The notes under the pieces: model-generated | Told to the model about the DNA's origin: nothing | What the model saw: the letters and a program-made list of their open reading frames with translations, nothing else | The model's database searches: none | In this document: positions 1-9,423 of the stretch, piece after piece | Layout: each line of letters begins with the position of its first letter | How positions within the stretch are numbered: position 1 is the stretch's first letter | From: Pseudomonas sp. EpS/L25 | Lineage (GTDB): Bacteria; Pseudomonadota; Gammaproteobacteria; Pseudomonadales; Pseudomonadaceae | Direction: 5' to 3' | DNA: 64,000 bases | NCBI RefSeq assembly: GCF_001512295.1 | Contig: NZ_LNUP01000015.1 | Location: 278,958-342,957 of the forward strand | Made by a program: the position numbers and the translations under genes

Positions 1-1068
1 TTGGAAATAGCGGCGGTTGCCGATCTGGGTGAGGACATCGGTGCGCAGGGCGGTGCGCAACCGCGCCAGGATGGCCAGGTTGCTGTCGTGCAGGCGCTTC
101 ATGTTGGCGCCCAGGTGGCCGATCTCGCCGGGTTCCTCGCTGTTTTCGAGCGCCTGGCGCTGGCCTTCCAGCACCTCGGTGAGCTGACTGTCCAGCCGGG
201 CGATGGGCCGGGTGATGTAGCGCCTGATCAGGGCCACCAGCACCAGGATGCAGGCCAGGGTCACGAGCAGACCGCCGCCGAAGTAGGCGATCGCCAGGTG
301 ACGTAGCTGCCGGCTCAACTGCTCGGGGTCCGGGGTCAGGTGGACATAGAGATCGGGCGAGAGGCGCTTGACGACGGTGAAGTCGCTGCTCTGGCGGGGC
401 GGTGTGCGGGTGAATGCCGGAGGGGCACCATAGCTCTGCTCCAGGGCTCGGCGGAGGGCTTCCACACGGTCCGGGCTCACCGCCAGTTGCAGGGTCATCG
501 CCAGGTCGCGCTGGCCTGACAGCGGCGGCCCGGCCGTACTGGGCAGCAGTGCGGTGGTGGCCACCAGCAGCGGCCGGCCCTGTTCGTCGGTCAGATAGTC
601 GCGCCGCTCCTGGGGGCCGTCCGACTCGCGTACCAGCCGCTCGAGCAACTGCCGCTGGACGGTGCTCAGTTGGGCGAAGGGGTCGTCGCTGCGTTCGTAG
701 TAGTAGGCCAGGCTGAGATCGGGCCGGGCGATGGTGAGGGAGATCCGACTGGGCGCATCGGCGCCGGCCAACTGCCGTATTGCCAATTGCAGCTGGATGC
801 CCAGGGCTTCGTTGCGATAGGGCACGTCGGTCTGGCGCAGGAAGTTGCCCAGGGCCGCGCTGCTGGATAGCGCATAGAGCAGGTTACGGCTGAAGTGATC
901 GTATTCGCGGTAGGCGCTTTCGAGCGCCGCCAGGTCGTGGTTGAGGCGCGAGCGTTCGAGGCCGATCACTGCCCCGCGCTGGATCTTGTAGCCCAATCCG
1001 ACCAAGGTCAGGCTGCAGAGCAGCGCGACCGGCAGGATCAGCAGCAGGACGCGCCTATTGAGATTCAT
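1..1068 (-). CDS. Membrane-bound GGDEF protein (probable diguanylate cyclase), 3' truncated by the window edge
   Basis: The 356 visible codons encode a short cytoplasmic start, a membrane segment (about residues 7-24), a periplasmic sensory region (about 30-240), a second membrane segment (about 245-265), a HAMP-like linker (RRYITRPIARLDSQL follows the membrane) and the first residues of a GGDEF domain (TDVLTQIGNRRYF, about 344-355). The catalytic GGDEF signature and any EAL domain lie outside the window, so cyclase versus phosphodiesterase activity cannot be read. The ATG at 1068 lies inside the 3' end of the upstream binding-protein gene (14-bp overlap), which implies translational coupling. 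A periplasmic PotD-like protein encoded with a GGDEF membrane protein matches the NspS-MbaA polyamine-sensing pair of Vibrio cholerae. That functional transfer is inference. Confidence 0.85.
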   Translation of the reverse strand, partial: MNLNRRVLLLILPVALLCSLTLVGLGYKIQRGAVIGLERSRLNHDLAALESAYREYDHFSRNLLYALSSSAALGNFLRQTDVPYRNEALGIQLQLAIRQLAGADAPSRISLTIARPDLSLAYYYERSDDPFAQLSTVQRQLLERLVRESDGPQERRDYLTDEQGRPLLVATTALLPSTAGPPLSGQRDLAMTLQLAVSPDRVEALRRALEQSYGAPPAFTRTPPRQSSDFTVVKRLSPDLYVHLTPDPEQLSRQLRHLAIAYFGGGLLVTLACILVLVALIRRYITRPIARLDSQLTEVLEGQRQALENSEEPGEIGHLGANMKRLHDSNLAILARLRTALRTDVLTQIGNRRYFQ

Positions 1069-2098
1069 GGCGGCCTACCAAGGCGCTACCGATGCGCTGT
1101 CGGGTCTGGAAGGTGTCGGGGGGACCTTCCTGGAAGGTCTGGCTGCGGGCGAGTACCTCGGCAGGTGGAAACAGGCTGGGATCCTGGCGCAGGTCCGTGG
1201 AAAGCAGCCGTACGGCGCCGGCGTTGGCTGTCGCCAGGTGCAGTTCCGTGGAAGCCAGCAGCGCGTTGCGCGGCTCGTTGAGGAAATCGATGAAGCGCTC
1301 GGCAGCAGCCTGGTGCGTGGAGCTGCTGAGTATCGCCACGCAGTCCACCCACAGCAGACTGCCCTCGTGGGGGGTGACGAAGCGCCAGGGCTGTCCGGGC
1401 GTCGCCGCATTGAGCAGGTGCTGATCGCCGCTGTAGCCCAGGGCCAGGTCGATGTGGTCGCTGTAGGCCGGATTGCGCAGGGCGCTGACCACGTATTGAT
1501 AGGTCAGCACCGCGGGTGCCTGGGCCTTGAGCAGGTCGAAGCTGCGCCGGAGCAGCCCGGCATCGTCGCTGTTGATCGCGCCGCCCAGGGTGAGCAGGGG
1601 AGCGACCAGCAGGTCGTCGTGATCCTCGAGCATGGCGATGCGGCCGTGCAGGGCCGGTTCTGGTTGCAGCAGCGCCTGCCAGGAGTCCGGCGGGCGAGTC
1701 AGCCGATCGGCGCGGTAGAGCAGGCCCAGGGTGCCCCAGACATAGGGCACCGCATAGTCACCGCAACTGCTGCGCCAGCGCGGATCGATCTCGGCCAGAT
1801 GGGCGATTCGCCGAGAATCGATGCGGGTCAGCAGGCCATCGCGGCCCAGGCGGGTAGCGCTGACCTCGTTGATCACCACCAGGTCGAGAGCGGCATCGCC
1901 GCGCGCCAGGGTGGCATCGCGCACGTCGCTGCTGTCGAAATGGATCTCCTGCAGCGGCGGATTGGCCTTGGCCCAGCGTTGCAGCAGGGTGTCGCTGAAA
2001 TAGCCTTCCCAGGTGTAGAGCCGCAGGGGGTCGGCCACCAGCGGAAGCGGTAGGCCGACTAGCCAGAGCAGCAACAGCAGCATCCGTCGTGGGCGCAT
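1055..2098 (-). CDS. Periplasmic PotD/NspS-like polyamine-type solute-binding protein
   Basis: A 347-residue protein with a signal peptide (RRMLLLLLWLVGLPLPLVA) followed by DPLRLYTWEGYFSDTLL. This matches the N-terminal pattern of spermidine/putrescine-binding proteins of the PotD/PotF group (LYxYxWxxY). Further family-like stretches are ALDLVVINEVSATRLGRDGLL and DYAVPYVWGTLGLLYRADRL. The ATG at 2098 is chosen over an ATG 57 bases upstream because TGGAAG sits about 7 bases before it and the shorter form starts directly at the signal peptide. No ABC permease or ATPase gene is adjacent. The downstream overlapping gene is a membrane GGDEF protein, so this is more likely a ligand-sensing partner than a transport component. 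The ligand (spermidine, norspermidine or other) cannot be told from sequence. Confidence 0.85.
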   Translation of the reverse strand: MRPRRMLLLLLWLVGLPLPLVADPLRLYTWEGYFSDTLLQRWAKANPPLQEIHFDSSDVRDATLARGDAALDLVVINEVSATRLGRDGLLTRIDSRRIAHLAEIDPRWRSSCGDYAVPYVWGTLGLLYRADRLTRPPDSWQALLQPEPALHGRIAMLEDHDDLLVAPLLTLGGAINSDDAGLLRRSFDLLKAQAPAVLTYQYVVSALRNPAYSDHIDLALGYSGDQHLLNAATPGQPWRFVTPHEGSLLWVDCVAILSSSTHQAAAERFIDFLNEPRNALLASTELHLATANAGAVRLLSTDLRQDPSLFPPAEVLARSQTFQEGPPDTFQTRQRIGSALVGRHESQ

Positions 2099-2194
2099 CT
2101 TGGTCTTCCAGGCGATAGCGAGCGACAGTCCTGACGGCGCGCGCCTGGCGTGCACCGTCCTCCCGATAACACTTAGGAGCCTAGACGAACCTGG

Positions 2195-2821
2195 TTAGTT
2201 TATCGGCGACGATGTCCGAGCGTGCAGATCGGCTCGGGTGTAAGGCCGATCACTGCCGGCGGCCAGGGTTCCCAGATCCTGCATCAAGTCGTGGGTGGGC
2301 GCGCGCCGCCCGTGCAGCAGCACCAGCGGCAGCAGCAGGCTCGCCACCAGGACGAGCGTCTGGCGCCGTGGCAGCAGGACCTGGGCCGGCAGCAGGCGCA
2401 GGCATAGCGCCGCGACCACCAGGCCGAGCAGGGTGCCGGTGATGGCCTCGGACGGCGAGTGATAACCCAGGCGTACTCGTGAGTAGGCCACCAGCACGGC
2501 GGCCCCGACGCCTAGCCAGGGAGCCAGGGGTCGCAGGCGACCTTGCCCGAACAGCAGCCAGGCCAGCACCGGCAAGACGCTGGCGGCCTGCATGGAGTGG
2601 CCGCTGAAACCGGTGAAGTCCAGTTCCCGGCTGCCGATGCCCCAGCCGAAGAAGGCGATCTTGGTCGCGGCGGTGAGCAGGCAGGCCAGGGCGAACAGAC
2701 CGAACCACAGCAGCAGGGCGCGCAGACCGCTGCCCAGCGCCAGCCAGAGACCGATGAGCAGGGCGCAGGGCAGCATCACGGCAGCGTCGCCGAAGTTGGT
2801 GATGAAGGGCCAGAAACTCAT
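2195..2821 (-). CDS. PAP2-superfamily membrane phosphatase, copy A
   Basis: A 208-residue multi-pass membrane protein with the second and third phosphatase motifs of the PAP2 (type 2 phosphatidic acid phosphatase) family: FTGFSGHSM near residue 70 (SGH) and SRVRLGYHSPSE near residue 115. The classical first motif (KxxxxxxRP) is not clean; TKIAFFGWGIGSR occupies that place. PAP2 proteins dephosphorylate lipid phosphates such as phosphatidate or undecaprenyl diphosphate with the active site on the periplasmic face. The C-terminal 35 residues are hydrophilic. The neighbouring gene on the same strand is a close paralogue, so this is a tandem duplication. The substrate is unknown. Confidence 0.85.
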   Translation of the reverse strand: MSFWPFITNFGDAAVMLPCALLIGLWLALGSGLRALLLWFGLFALACLLTAATKIAFFGWGIGSRELDFTGFSGHSMQAASVLPVLAWLLFGQGRLRPLAPWLGVGAAVLVAYSRVRLGYHSPSEAITGTLLGLVVAALCLRLLPAQVLLPRRQTLVLVASLLLPLVLLHGRRAPTHDLMQDLGTLAAGSDRPYTRADLHARTSSPIN

Positions 2822-2941
2822 GGGCGGGGCTCTCGCTCGAGGCGCGAAAGAACGCGCCAGGGGACTACGGAGAAGACGAAAGCGTCCATGGTAACGCTGG
2901 CATCGCCCCGCCTGCCACCGTCTGGCCCGCGCCTGTCCGCG

Positions 2942-3571
2942 TCAGTTCTGCAGCGGTGCCACCCCGGCGCGCTGGTGGGCGCGGGTCCAGGGGTTCTGCT
3001 CGTCGGCGAACTTCACCGCCAGGCGTTCCAGCACCCGTTGCGTCGGGGCGTTGGTGCCGTGCAGCAACAACAGCGGCAGGAGCAGCAGGCTGGCGCCCAA
3101 GGCCGCCTGGCGGGGCTTGAGGACCACCTCCTGGCCGCGCAGCAGCCACAGCAGGCTGGCACTCGTGGCGTAGCCAATGGGCAGGCCGGTCACCACTTCG
3201 GAGATCGAGTGGTAGCCCAGTACCACCCGCGAGATGGCGATGAGCAGGGCGCAGACGGCACCCAGGGCGGCGGCAGTCAGGCGCAGCGCGGGGCGTGCCC
3301 GGCTGGCCAGCAGCCAGCCGAGGATCGGCAGGATGCCGCCCACCAGCATGGAGTGGCCGCTGAAGCCGGTGAAGTCCAGGTGCGGGATACCCAGGCCCCA
3401 ACCGAAGAAGGCGATCTTGGACAGGGCGACGCTAAGACTCGCGGCACCGAACAGGAGCAACCACAGCAGCGCCGCCCGCGCCGAGAGCCCGGCCAGCAGC
3501 CAGAGCGCGATGAGCAGGGCGCAGGGAAGCATCACCGAAGAATCGCCGAAATTGGTGATGAACAGCCACAT
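2942..3571 (-). CDS. PAP2-superfamily membrane phosphatase, copy B
   Basis: A 209-residue paralogue of the gene just downstream on the same strand, sharing the N-terminus (LFITNFGDSSVMLPCALLI against PFITNFGDAAVMLPCALLI), FTGFSGHSM and SRVVLGYHSISE. The ATG at 3571 is preferred to one 90 bases upstream. It is preceded by AGGAG at a normal distance and matches the paralogue start, whereas the upstream extension is not hydrophobic and has no counterpart. The two genes are 120 bp apart. As in copy A, the first PAP2 motif is degenerate while SGH and the GYHS histidine motif are intact. It probably dephosphorylates a membrane lipid phosphate at the periplasmic side; the exact substrate is not predictable. 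Confidence 0.85.
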   Translation of the reverse strand: MWLFITNFGDSSVMLPCALLIALWLLAGLSARAALLWLLLFGAASLSVALSKIAFFGWGLGIPHLDFTGFSGHSMLVGGILPILGWLLASRARPALRLTAAALGAVCALLIAISRVVLGYHSISEVVTGLPIGYATSASLLWLLRGQEVVLKPRQAALGASLLLLPLLLLHGTNAPTQRVLERLAVKFADEQNPWTRAHQRAGVAPLQN

Positions 3572-3989
3572 GGATGAACGGACTCCTGAAGCGGACGAGG
3601 CATTCTGACCTCCGCACGCCCAGAGGTTGCATGCAGCGTGCCGAGCTGTGGACTGTCGCAAGAAAACGGCGGGACGTCTTTCGCAGTCCCAGCAAAAAGC
3701 CCCGGCACCTGAGGTGACCGGGGCTTTTTGCCAAGGGGGCGTCTTAGAACCTGTTCACGATCTGCTGCGCGTCGGCCAAACGGCGTTGAAAATGGCCTGG
3801 AAGGCCGGTCCCACCTGGGCGGTCCCGTCGCAATGCTCATTTACCACTCGTAAACCCGAGCGCGAGTCCGATCCGCTTCCTCAGCCATTTGATTCGCTGG
3901 CGCTCACCCTACGGGCCAGCCGTTGGCTGTTACTCCCGTTGGTCGTTGCGCCTTGTTTGGCTCTAGCTCGCGAGATCGTGAATAGGTTC
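3572..3989. other. Intergenic region between PAP2 copy B and metK
   Basis: This stretch of about 420 bases holds no credible gene. It contains the upstream region of PAP2 copy B, a strong bidirectional terminator hairpin (3692-3731) and a full copy of the dispersed stop-codon-abutting repeat (3744-3992). Confidence 0.7.
3692..3731. terminator. Bidirectional intrinsic terminator hairpin
   Basis: GCAAAAAGCCCCGG pairs with CCGGGGCTTTTTGC (3692-3705 with 3718-3731) around a 12-base loop. This gives a GC-rich stem with T-runs on both strands. It lies downstream of metK on the minus strand (beyond the repeat element) and would stop metK transcripts before PAP2 copy B. Confidence 0.85.

Positions 3990-3992
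<3 letters not shown>
3744..3992 (-). repeat. Dispersed palindromic-ended repeat, copy 1 (249 bp)
   Basis: The 20-bp ends TTAGAACCTGTTCACGATCT (3744-3763) and AGATCGTGAATAGGTTCTTA (3973-3992) are inverted repeats with two mismatches. The right end includes the metK stop codon (3990-3992). Read on the minus strand, the element carries CGCGAGCTAGAGCCAAACAA near one end, a conserved core around GTGGTAAATGAGCATT, and GACGCGCAGCAGATCGTGAA at the other end. Copies 2 and 3 at 10017-10191 and 12357-12552 share this order, but copy 1 has a longer segment (about 65 bp) in its first third. No open reading frame of note is inside. Confidence 0.8.
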
Positions 3993-5180
<1,188 letters not shown>

Positions 5181-5297
5181 CGAACGGTTCCTAAATTACC
5201 AAGGGGTGAGGGCCCGAAGGCCGGTCGAGACAGCAGTTTGCGTATTGGACATGACGCCTGGGGGCGCCGCTGTCCGCCCGCCACTGGCCAGTTAGCC

Positions 5298-6296
5298 TCA
5301 TGACGGGGTGTTTCCCTGATCCGGACGCGCGAATTGCCGCACCTGGATCTGAAAGCCGTTGCGCAGGCCGAGGTAGAGACTCTCGCCGGCCTGCAGGCCG
5401 GCTGCCTGGGCCCAGCGCGCCAGTTCGTCCTGGTCGAAGCCAAGCCAGAGATCGCCACAGGCTTCGCGCGCCCAGGCCTGATCGTGGGGGCAGAGATCGG
5501 TGATCACCAGGCTGCCACCCGGCACGACGCGCTGCGCGAGGCGTTGCAGCGCTTCCGCCGGTGCCGCGAGATGATGCAGGACCATGTTGAGGATCACGCA
5601 GTCGGCCTGGGGCGTCGATTCGGTAAGGGCATCGCCCAGGTACAGTTCGACATTGTCGAGGCCGTCGCGTTGGCAGCACTGGCGGGCCAGTTCGAGCATC
5701 GCCGGACTGTTGTCCACCGCCATCACCCGGGCGAAGCGATGGGCCAGATCCGGCAGGAAGGCGCCATCGCCTGGCCCCACTTCCAAGGCGCAACCGCGGG
5801 GGTCCAGGGCCAGGGCGTCCAGCAGGCTGAGCAGGCCGTCGTGATACTGCGGCAGGCTGGCGATGAGGTCCTGCTGGGCCTGGAACTTGTCCGCCACCCG
5901 GGCGAAGAAGTCGCGACTCACCGACGCGCGCTGGGCATGCACCTCGCCGATGCGCGCTTGGACGGCGTCCGGCAGCTCCAGGCTGTCCACTTCCTCGAGC
6001 AGGGCAGCGTGCAGCGCGCCGCCTACGGTGCCCAGGCGGGGCAGGGCGCGGCGATAGAAGATGGCGTTGCCTTCGCGGCGGGAGGCCACCAGGTTGGCCT
6101 GGGCCAGCACCTTGAGGTGGTGGCTGATGCCGGACTGGCCGGTGGCGAAGATCTGCGCCAGTTCCAGCACGCCGAAGGAGGCGCTGTGCAGGGCGCGCAG
6201 GACGTTGAGGCGCAAGGGATCGCCGCCGGCCTTGCACAGGGCGGCGAGGGTGTCACCTTGGTCTCGGCCGAGCGCCGGTACACGTAGCTGGGTCAT
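5298..6296 (-). CDS. ArsR-family regulator fused to a SAM-dependent methyltransferase domain (SahR-like)
   Basis: A 332-residue two-domain protein. Residues about 15-100 form an ArsR-type winged helix (DPLRLNVLRALHSASFGVLELAQIFATGQSGISHHLKVL). Residues about 150-320 form a class I methyltransferase fold with the SAM-binding GCALEVGPGDGAFLPDLA and VMAVDNSPAMLE motifs. Proteins of this build next to metK or ahcY in Proteobacteria belong to the SahR-type regulators of the methionine/SAM cycle, which respond to S-adenosylhomocysteine. Here the fused methyltransferase-like domain may be the ligand sensor, or may be an active enzyme. A 24-bp imperfect palindrome lies about 40 bp upstream of the start, suggesting autoregulation and control of metK downstream. 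Family assignment is firm; ligand and targets are inferred. Confidence 0.9.
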   Translation of the reverse strand: MTQLRVPALGRDQGDTLAALCKAGGDPLRLNVLRALHSASFGVLELAQIFATGQSGISHHLKVLAQANLVASRREGNAIFYRRALPRLGTVGGALHAALLEEVDSLELPDAVQARIGEVHAQRASVSRDFFARVADKFQAQQDLIASLPQYHDGLLSLLDALALDPRGCALEVGPGDGAFLPDLAHRFARVMAVDNSPAMLELARQCCQRDGLDNVELYLGDALTESTPQADCVILNMVLHHLAAPAEALQRLAQRVVPGGSLVITDLCPHDQAWAREACGDLWLGFDQDELARWAQAAGLQAGESLYLGLRNGFQIQVRQFARPDQGNTPS

Positions 6297-6336
6297 GGGG
6301 CGCTAGTCTAGAGACCCGTCCCGGTGCTCGCAAGAA

Positions 6337-6360
6337 AAGCATCAAAAAGTTTTGATACTT
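6337..6360. promoter_or_regulatory. Palindromic operator upstream of the ArsR-methyltransferase gene
   Basis: AAG-C-ATCAAAA-AG-TTTTGAT-A-CTT is a 24-bp imperfect palindrome with perfect 7-bp inner arms. It sits 41-64 bp upstream of the regulator start, in the gap shared with the divergent pqi operon. ArsR-family operators typically have ATCAA...TTGAT half-sites. It is therefore a candidate autoregulatory site and could also affect pqiA1. Confidence 0.6.
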
Positions 6361-6513
6361 GTCTGACGATAGTGGGGCAGGCATACCTGCGGAGATGTAG
6401 GTAAGATGCCAGCGGCGTCCGGTTCGCCTACCGCTATCCCATGTGGTAACTCCGGCGCCGCGCGTGCGTCAAAGTTGCAGACTTCGTCCAGGGAGCGCCA
6501 TCCAGGTCGTCTC

Positions 6514-7155
6514 ATGTCCGTCCAGCCACCGTCTTCTTCCGCGCCCGCACCCGGCACTCGCCTGGTGATCTGCGAGCACTGCGACTCGGTGCATCGCCTC
6601 GAACCCCTCGCGGCAGGCGAGCGGGCGCATTGCCTGCGCTGCGGCGCGCTGCTCCACCGCGCCAGCCGGCTCGATATCCAGGGGCTGCTGGCCCTGGCCT
6701 GCGCCGCCGCGGTGCTGTTCGTCGTCGCCAATGTCGGGCCCATCCTGCAATTGAGCTTTCGCGGCCTGCACAGCGAGGCGACCCTGCTCGAATCCATCGT
6801 CGCCATGAGCAGCGGCTTCGCCGGGCCCATGGCGCTGGTGGTGGCCATGACCCTGTTCGTGGTGCCCCTTCTGCAAATCGTCCTGCTGCTCTGGGTGCTC
6901 GGTTTCGCCCTGGCCGGCTACCGTGCGCCCGGCTTCGCCACGGCCATGGTCACCCTGCATTATCTGCGGCCCTGGAGCATGATCGAGGTCTTCGTGCTGG
7001 GTGCCCTGGTGGCGGTGATCAAGCTCGCCGGCCTGCTCCACGTGGTGGTGGGCGTGGGGCTGTTCGGCATGGTGGGCCTGATGGTGGTCTTGCTGGTCAT
7101 CGCCAAGCGCGACCTGCATCCGCTGTGGGACGCCGTCGGGGAGCGCGAGCCATGA
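6514..7155 (+). CDS. pqiA: PqiA-type inner-membrane protein, first half (PqiA1)
   Basis: A 213-residue protein with an N-terminal zinc-ribbon-like pair of motifs (CEHC, CLRC; about residues 19-45) followed by about four membrane segments, the build of one half of Escherichia coli PqiA. In E. coli the two halves are fused; here they are separate genes. PqiA is the inner-membrane component of the Pqi lipid-transport bridge that works with the MCE protein PqiB and lipoprotein PqiC to move phospholipids across the periplasm. The ATG at 6514 is chosen because it starts just before the cysteine motif; an in-frame extension upstream to 6406 lacks support. The stop overlaps the next start (ATGA). Confidence 0.85.
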   Translation: MSVQPPSSSAPAPGTRLVICEHCDSVHRLEPLAAGERAHCLRCGALLHRASRLDIQGLLALACAAAVLFVVANVGPILQLSFRGLHSEATLLESIVAMSSGFAGPMALVVAMTLFVVPLLQIVLLLWVLGFALAGYRAPGFATAMVTLHYLRPWSMIEVFVLGALVAVIKLAGLLHVVVGVGLFGMVGLMVVLLVIAKRDLHPLWDAVGEREP

Positions 7156-7793
7156 CCGCGCCGCAACTACCACCGCGGGCCGACGAACTCGGCCTCTGCC
7201 TCTGCCATGTCTGCGGCAAGGTCTGCACCGCGCCGCGTCGGCACAAGGCCGGCTGCCCGCGCTGCGGCTCGGCGCTGCACCGCCGCAAGCCCAACGTCTA
7301 CGCCAAGACCTGGGCCTACCTCATCGCCGCGCTGATCCTCTACATCCCGGCCAACACCCTGCCGGTGATGTATACCGGTACCCTGGGCCGTGGCGCGGAA
7401 AGCACCATTCTCGAAGGGGTGATCGAGTTCTGGGAGAACGGCTCCTGGGGCGTCGCCCTGGTGATCTTCATCGCCAGCGTGGCGGTGCCGTCCATCAAGT
7501 TCCTGGTACTCGGTACCCTGTTGGTGACCTGCCAGAGACACAGCGACTGGGCGACCGCCCAGCGCGCCCGGCTCTATCGCTTCGTCGAGCTGATCGGCTA
7601 TTGGTCGATGCTCGACGTCATCGTGGTCGCTCTGGTGTCGGCCCTGGTGCATTTCGGTGCCCTGAGCTCGGCCGCGCCGCGCCTGGGCATCGTCTTCTTT
7701 GGTTTCGTGGTGGTGCTGACGATGCTCGCCGCGATGAGTTTCGATCCCCGCTTGATCTGGGATGCAGAGGTGAACGATGACGGACAGGCATGA
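7152..7793 (+). CDS. pqiA: PqiA-type inner-membrane protein, second half (PqiA2)
   Basis: A 213-residue protein with two CxxC motifs (CHVCGK and CPRCGS, about residues 16-38) and about four membrane helices, including NVYAKTWAYLIAALILYIPANTLPVMY, the PqiA-domain signature. It overlaps the preceding gene by 4 bp and the following pqiB by 17 bp, so the operon is translationally coupled. Together with PqiA1 it equals the two PqiA domains fused in E. coli. Probably part of an inner-membrane complex that feeds lipid into, or accepts it from, the PqiB tube. Confidence 0.88.
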   Translation: MTAPQLPPRADELGLCLCHVCGKVCTAPRRHKAGCPRCGSALHRRKPNVYAKTWAYLIAALILYIPANTLPVMYTGTLGRGAESTILEGVIEFWENGSWGVALVIFIASVAVPSIKFLVLGTLLVTCQRHSDWATAQRARLYRFVELIGYWSMLDVIVVALVSALVHFGALSSAAPRLGIVFFGFVVVLTMLAAMSFDPRLIWDAEVNDDGQA

Positions 7794-9423
7794 ACCCGAC
7801 GCCCTGGCGCCTACCCCCGAGGTACGCCGCAGTCGCTGGAGCGTATCGCTGATCTGGCTGGTGCCCATCGTGGCGGCCCTGATCGGGCTGTCCATGGTGG
7901 TGCACAGCTGGGCCTCCCGCGGGCCGACCATCAGCGTGACCTTCCTCACCGCCGAGGGCCTGGAAGCCGGCAAGACCCAGGTCAAGTACAAGAACGTGGT
8001 GATCGGTACCGTCAGCGACATTCGCCTGGCGCCGGATCGCAATCGCGTGATCACCACCATCGAGCTGGAAAAGTCCGCCGAGGGTTTCGCCACCCAGGAT
8101 GCCCGCTTCTGGGTGGTGCGCCCGCGCTTCGGCGTGAGTGGCGTGTCGGGCGTCGATACCCTGCTGTCGGGGGCCTTCATCGGTGCCGACATTGGCGACT
8201 CCACCGAGTCGCGCCGCGACTTCCGCGGCCTGGAGCAGCCTCCCGCGCTCATCCACGGCGCCTCCGGCCGGAGATTCATCGTCACGGCCGACGACATCGG
8301 CTCGCTGGACGTGGGCTCGCCGGTCTATTACCGCCGCATCCAGGTCGGTCGGGTGGTGTCCTTCCATCTCAACCCGGATGGCAAGGGCGTCAGTGCGCAG
8401 ATCTTCGTCGACTCGCCCTATGACCGCTTCGTCACCGTCAACACCCGCTTCTGGAACGCCAGCGGCGTCGATGTCTCGCTCAGCGCCGCCGGTCTCAAGC
8501 TCAATACCCAGTCGCTGGCCACCGTGGTGGCGGGCGGTATCGCCTTCGTCACGCCGGAATGGCCCAGGGATCCGCAGGAAGCCCAGGAAGACCAGAGCTT
8601 CACCCTGTTCGACGACCAGACCAGCGCCCTGGCGCCGCCGGATGGCGAGCCGTTCTATGTACGGATGAGATTCCAGCAGTCCTTGCGCGGGCTCTCGACC
8701 GGCGCGCCGGTGGAGTTCCTTGGCATGAACGTCGGCCGGGTGGTCTCCCTGACCCCCGACTACGAAGACGCCCAGGACCGCTTCTCGCTGATCGTCGGTG
8801 CGGTCATCTATCCGCAGCGCCTGGGTGACGTCGGCAAGCGCATCGAGGCCAAGGATCGCGATGGCAAGCTGTTCGCCGGCTGGGTGGCCCGCGGCCTGCG
8901 TGCCCAGGCGCGGACCGGCAATCTGCTGACCGGGCAGCTGTACATCTCCATCGACTTCGTGCCCAGCGCGCCCAAGGTGGCCTTCGATCCCCAGGCCAAG
9001 CCACTGGTGATCCCCACCGTCACCGGCAGCTTCGACCGCCTGCAGGAGCAGATGGCCGGTATCGTCAACAAGATCGACAAGATCCCCTTCGACTCCATCG
9101 GCAAGAACCTCGACACCAGCCTGGCGCAGCTCGGCGGCACCCTCAAGCAGCTCAACGCCGGCGTCCTGCCGCAGCTGACCACCACCCTGATGGGCGTGCA
9201 GCAGCTGACCGGCAGCGCCAGCCAGAGCCTGGGCGCCGATTCGCCGGTGCAGCAGAACCTGAACCAGACGCTGGAGGAAATGCAGCGCATGGCCCGCTCC
9301 CTGCGCGTGTTCGGCGACTACCTCGGCCGCCATCCGGAATCCCTGATCCGTGGTCTGGTGACCGATCCGCCGCCCAAGCTCGAACCGGGCTCCCGCGATC
9401 CCGCCAAAGGAAAACTGCCATGA
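7777..9423 (+). CDS. pqiB: Intermembrane lipid transport protein PqiB (three MCE domains)
   Basis: A 548-residue protein with a cytoplasmic N-terminus, one membrane anchor (VSLIWLVPIVAALIGLSMVVHSWA, about residues 23-46) and three successive MCE repeats. The repeats begin near PTISVTFLTAEGLEAGKTQVKYKNVVIGTV, RRFIVTADDIGSLDVGSPVYYRRIQVGRV and PFYVRMRFQQSLRGLSTGAPVEFLGMNVGRV. A helical C-terminal region (about 420-520) follows. In E. coli PqiB hexamers form a hollow tube spanning the periplasm for phospholipid traffic. The length agrees with E. coli PqiB (about 546). It overlaps pqiA2 and is overlapped by pqiC by 4 bp. Confidence 0.95.
   Translation: MTDRHEPDALAPTPEVRRSRWSVSLIWLVPIVAALIGLSMVVHSWASRGPTISVTFLTAEGLEAGKTQVKYKNVVIGTVSDIRLAPDRNRVITTIELEKSAEGFATQDARFWVVRPRFGVSGVSGVDTLLSGAFIGADIGDSTESRRDFRGLEQPPALIHGASGRRFIVTADDIGSLDVGSPVYYRRIQVGRVVSFHLNPDGKGVSAQIFVDSPYDRFVTVNTRFWNASGVDVSLSAAGLKLNTQSLATVVAGGIAFVTPEWPRDPQEAQEDQSFTLFDDQTSALAPPDGEPFYVRMRFQQSLRGLSTGAPVEFLGMNVGRVVSLTPDYEDAQDRFSLIVGAVIYPQRLGDVGKRIEAKDRDGKLFAGWVARGLRAQARTGNLLTGQLYISIDFVPSAPKVAFDPQAKPLVIPTVTGSFDRLQEQMAGIVNKIDKIPFDSIGKNLDTSLAQLGGTLKQLNAGVLPQLTTTLMGVQQLTGSASQSLGADSPVQQNLNQTLEEMQRMARSLRVFGDYLGRHPESLIRGLVTDPPPKLEPGSRDPAKGKLP

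Noticed and set aside
5181..5297. Possible SAM or SAH riboswitch in the metK leader
   Set aside because: Only a small UUCG-type hairpin is visible; the conserved core of known SAM/SAH riboswitch classes was not found.
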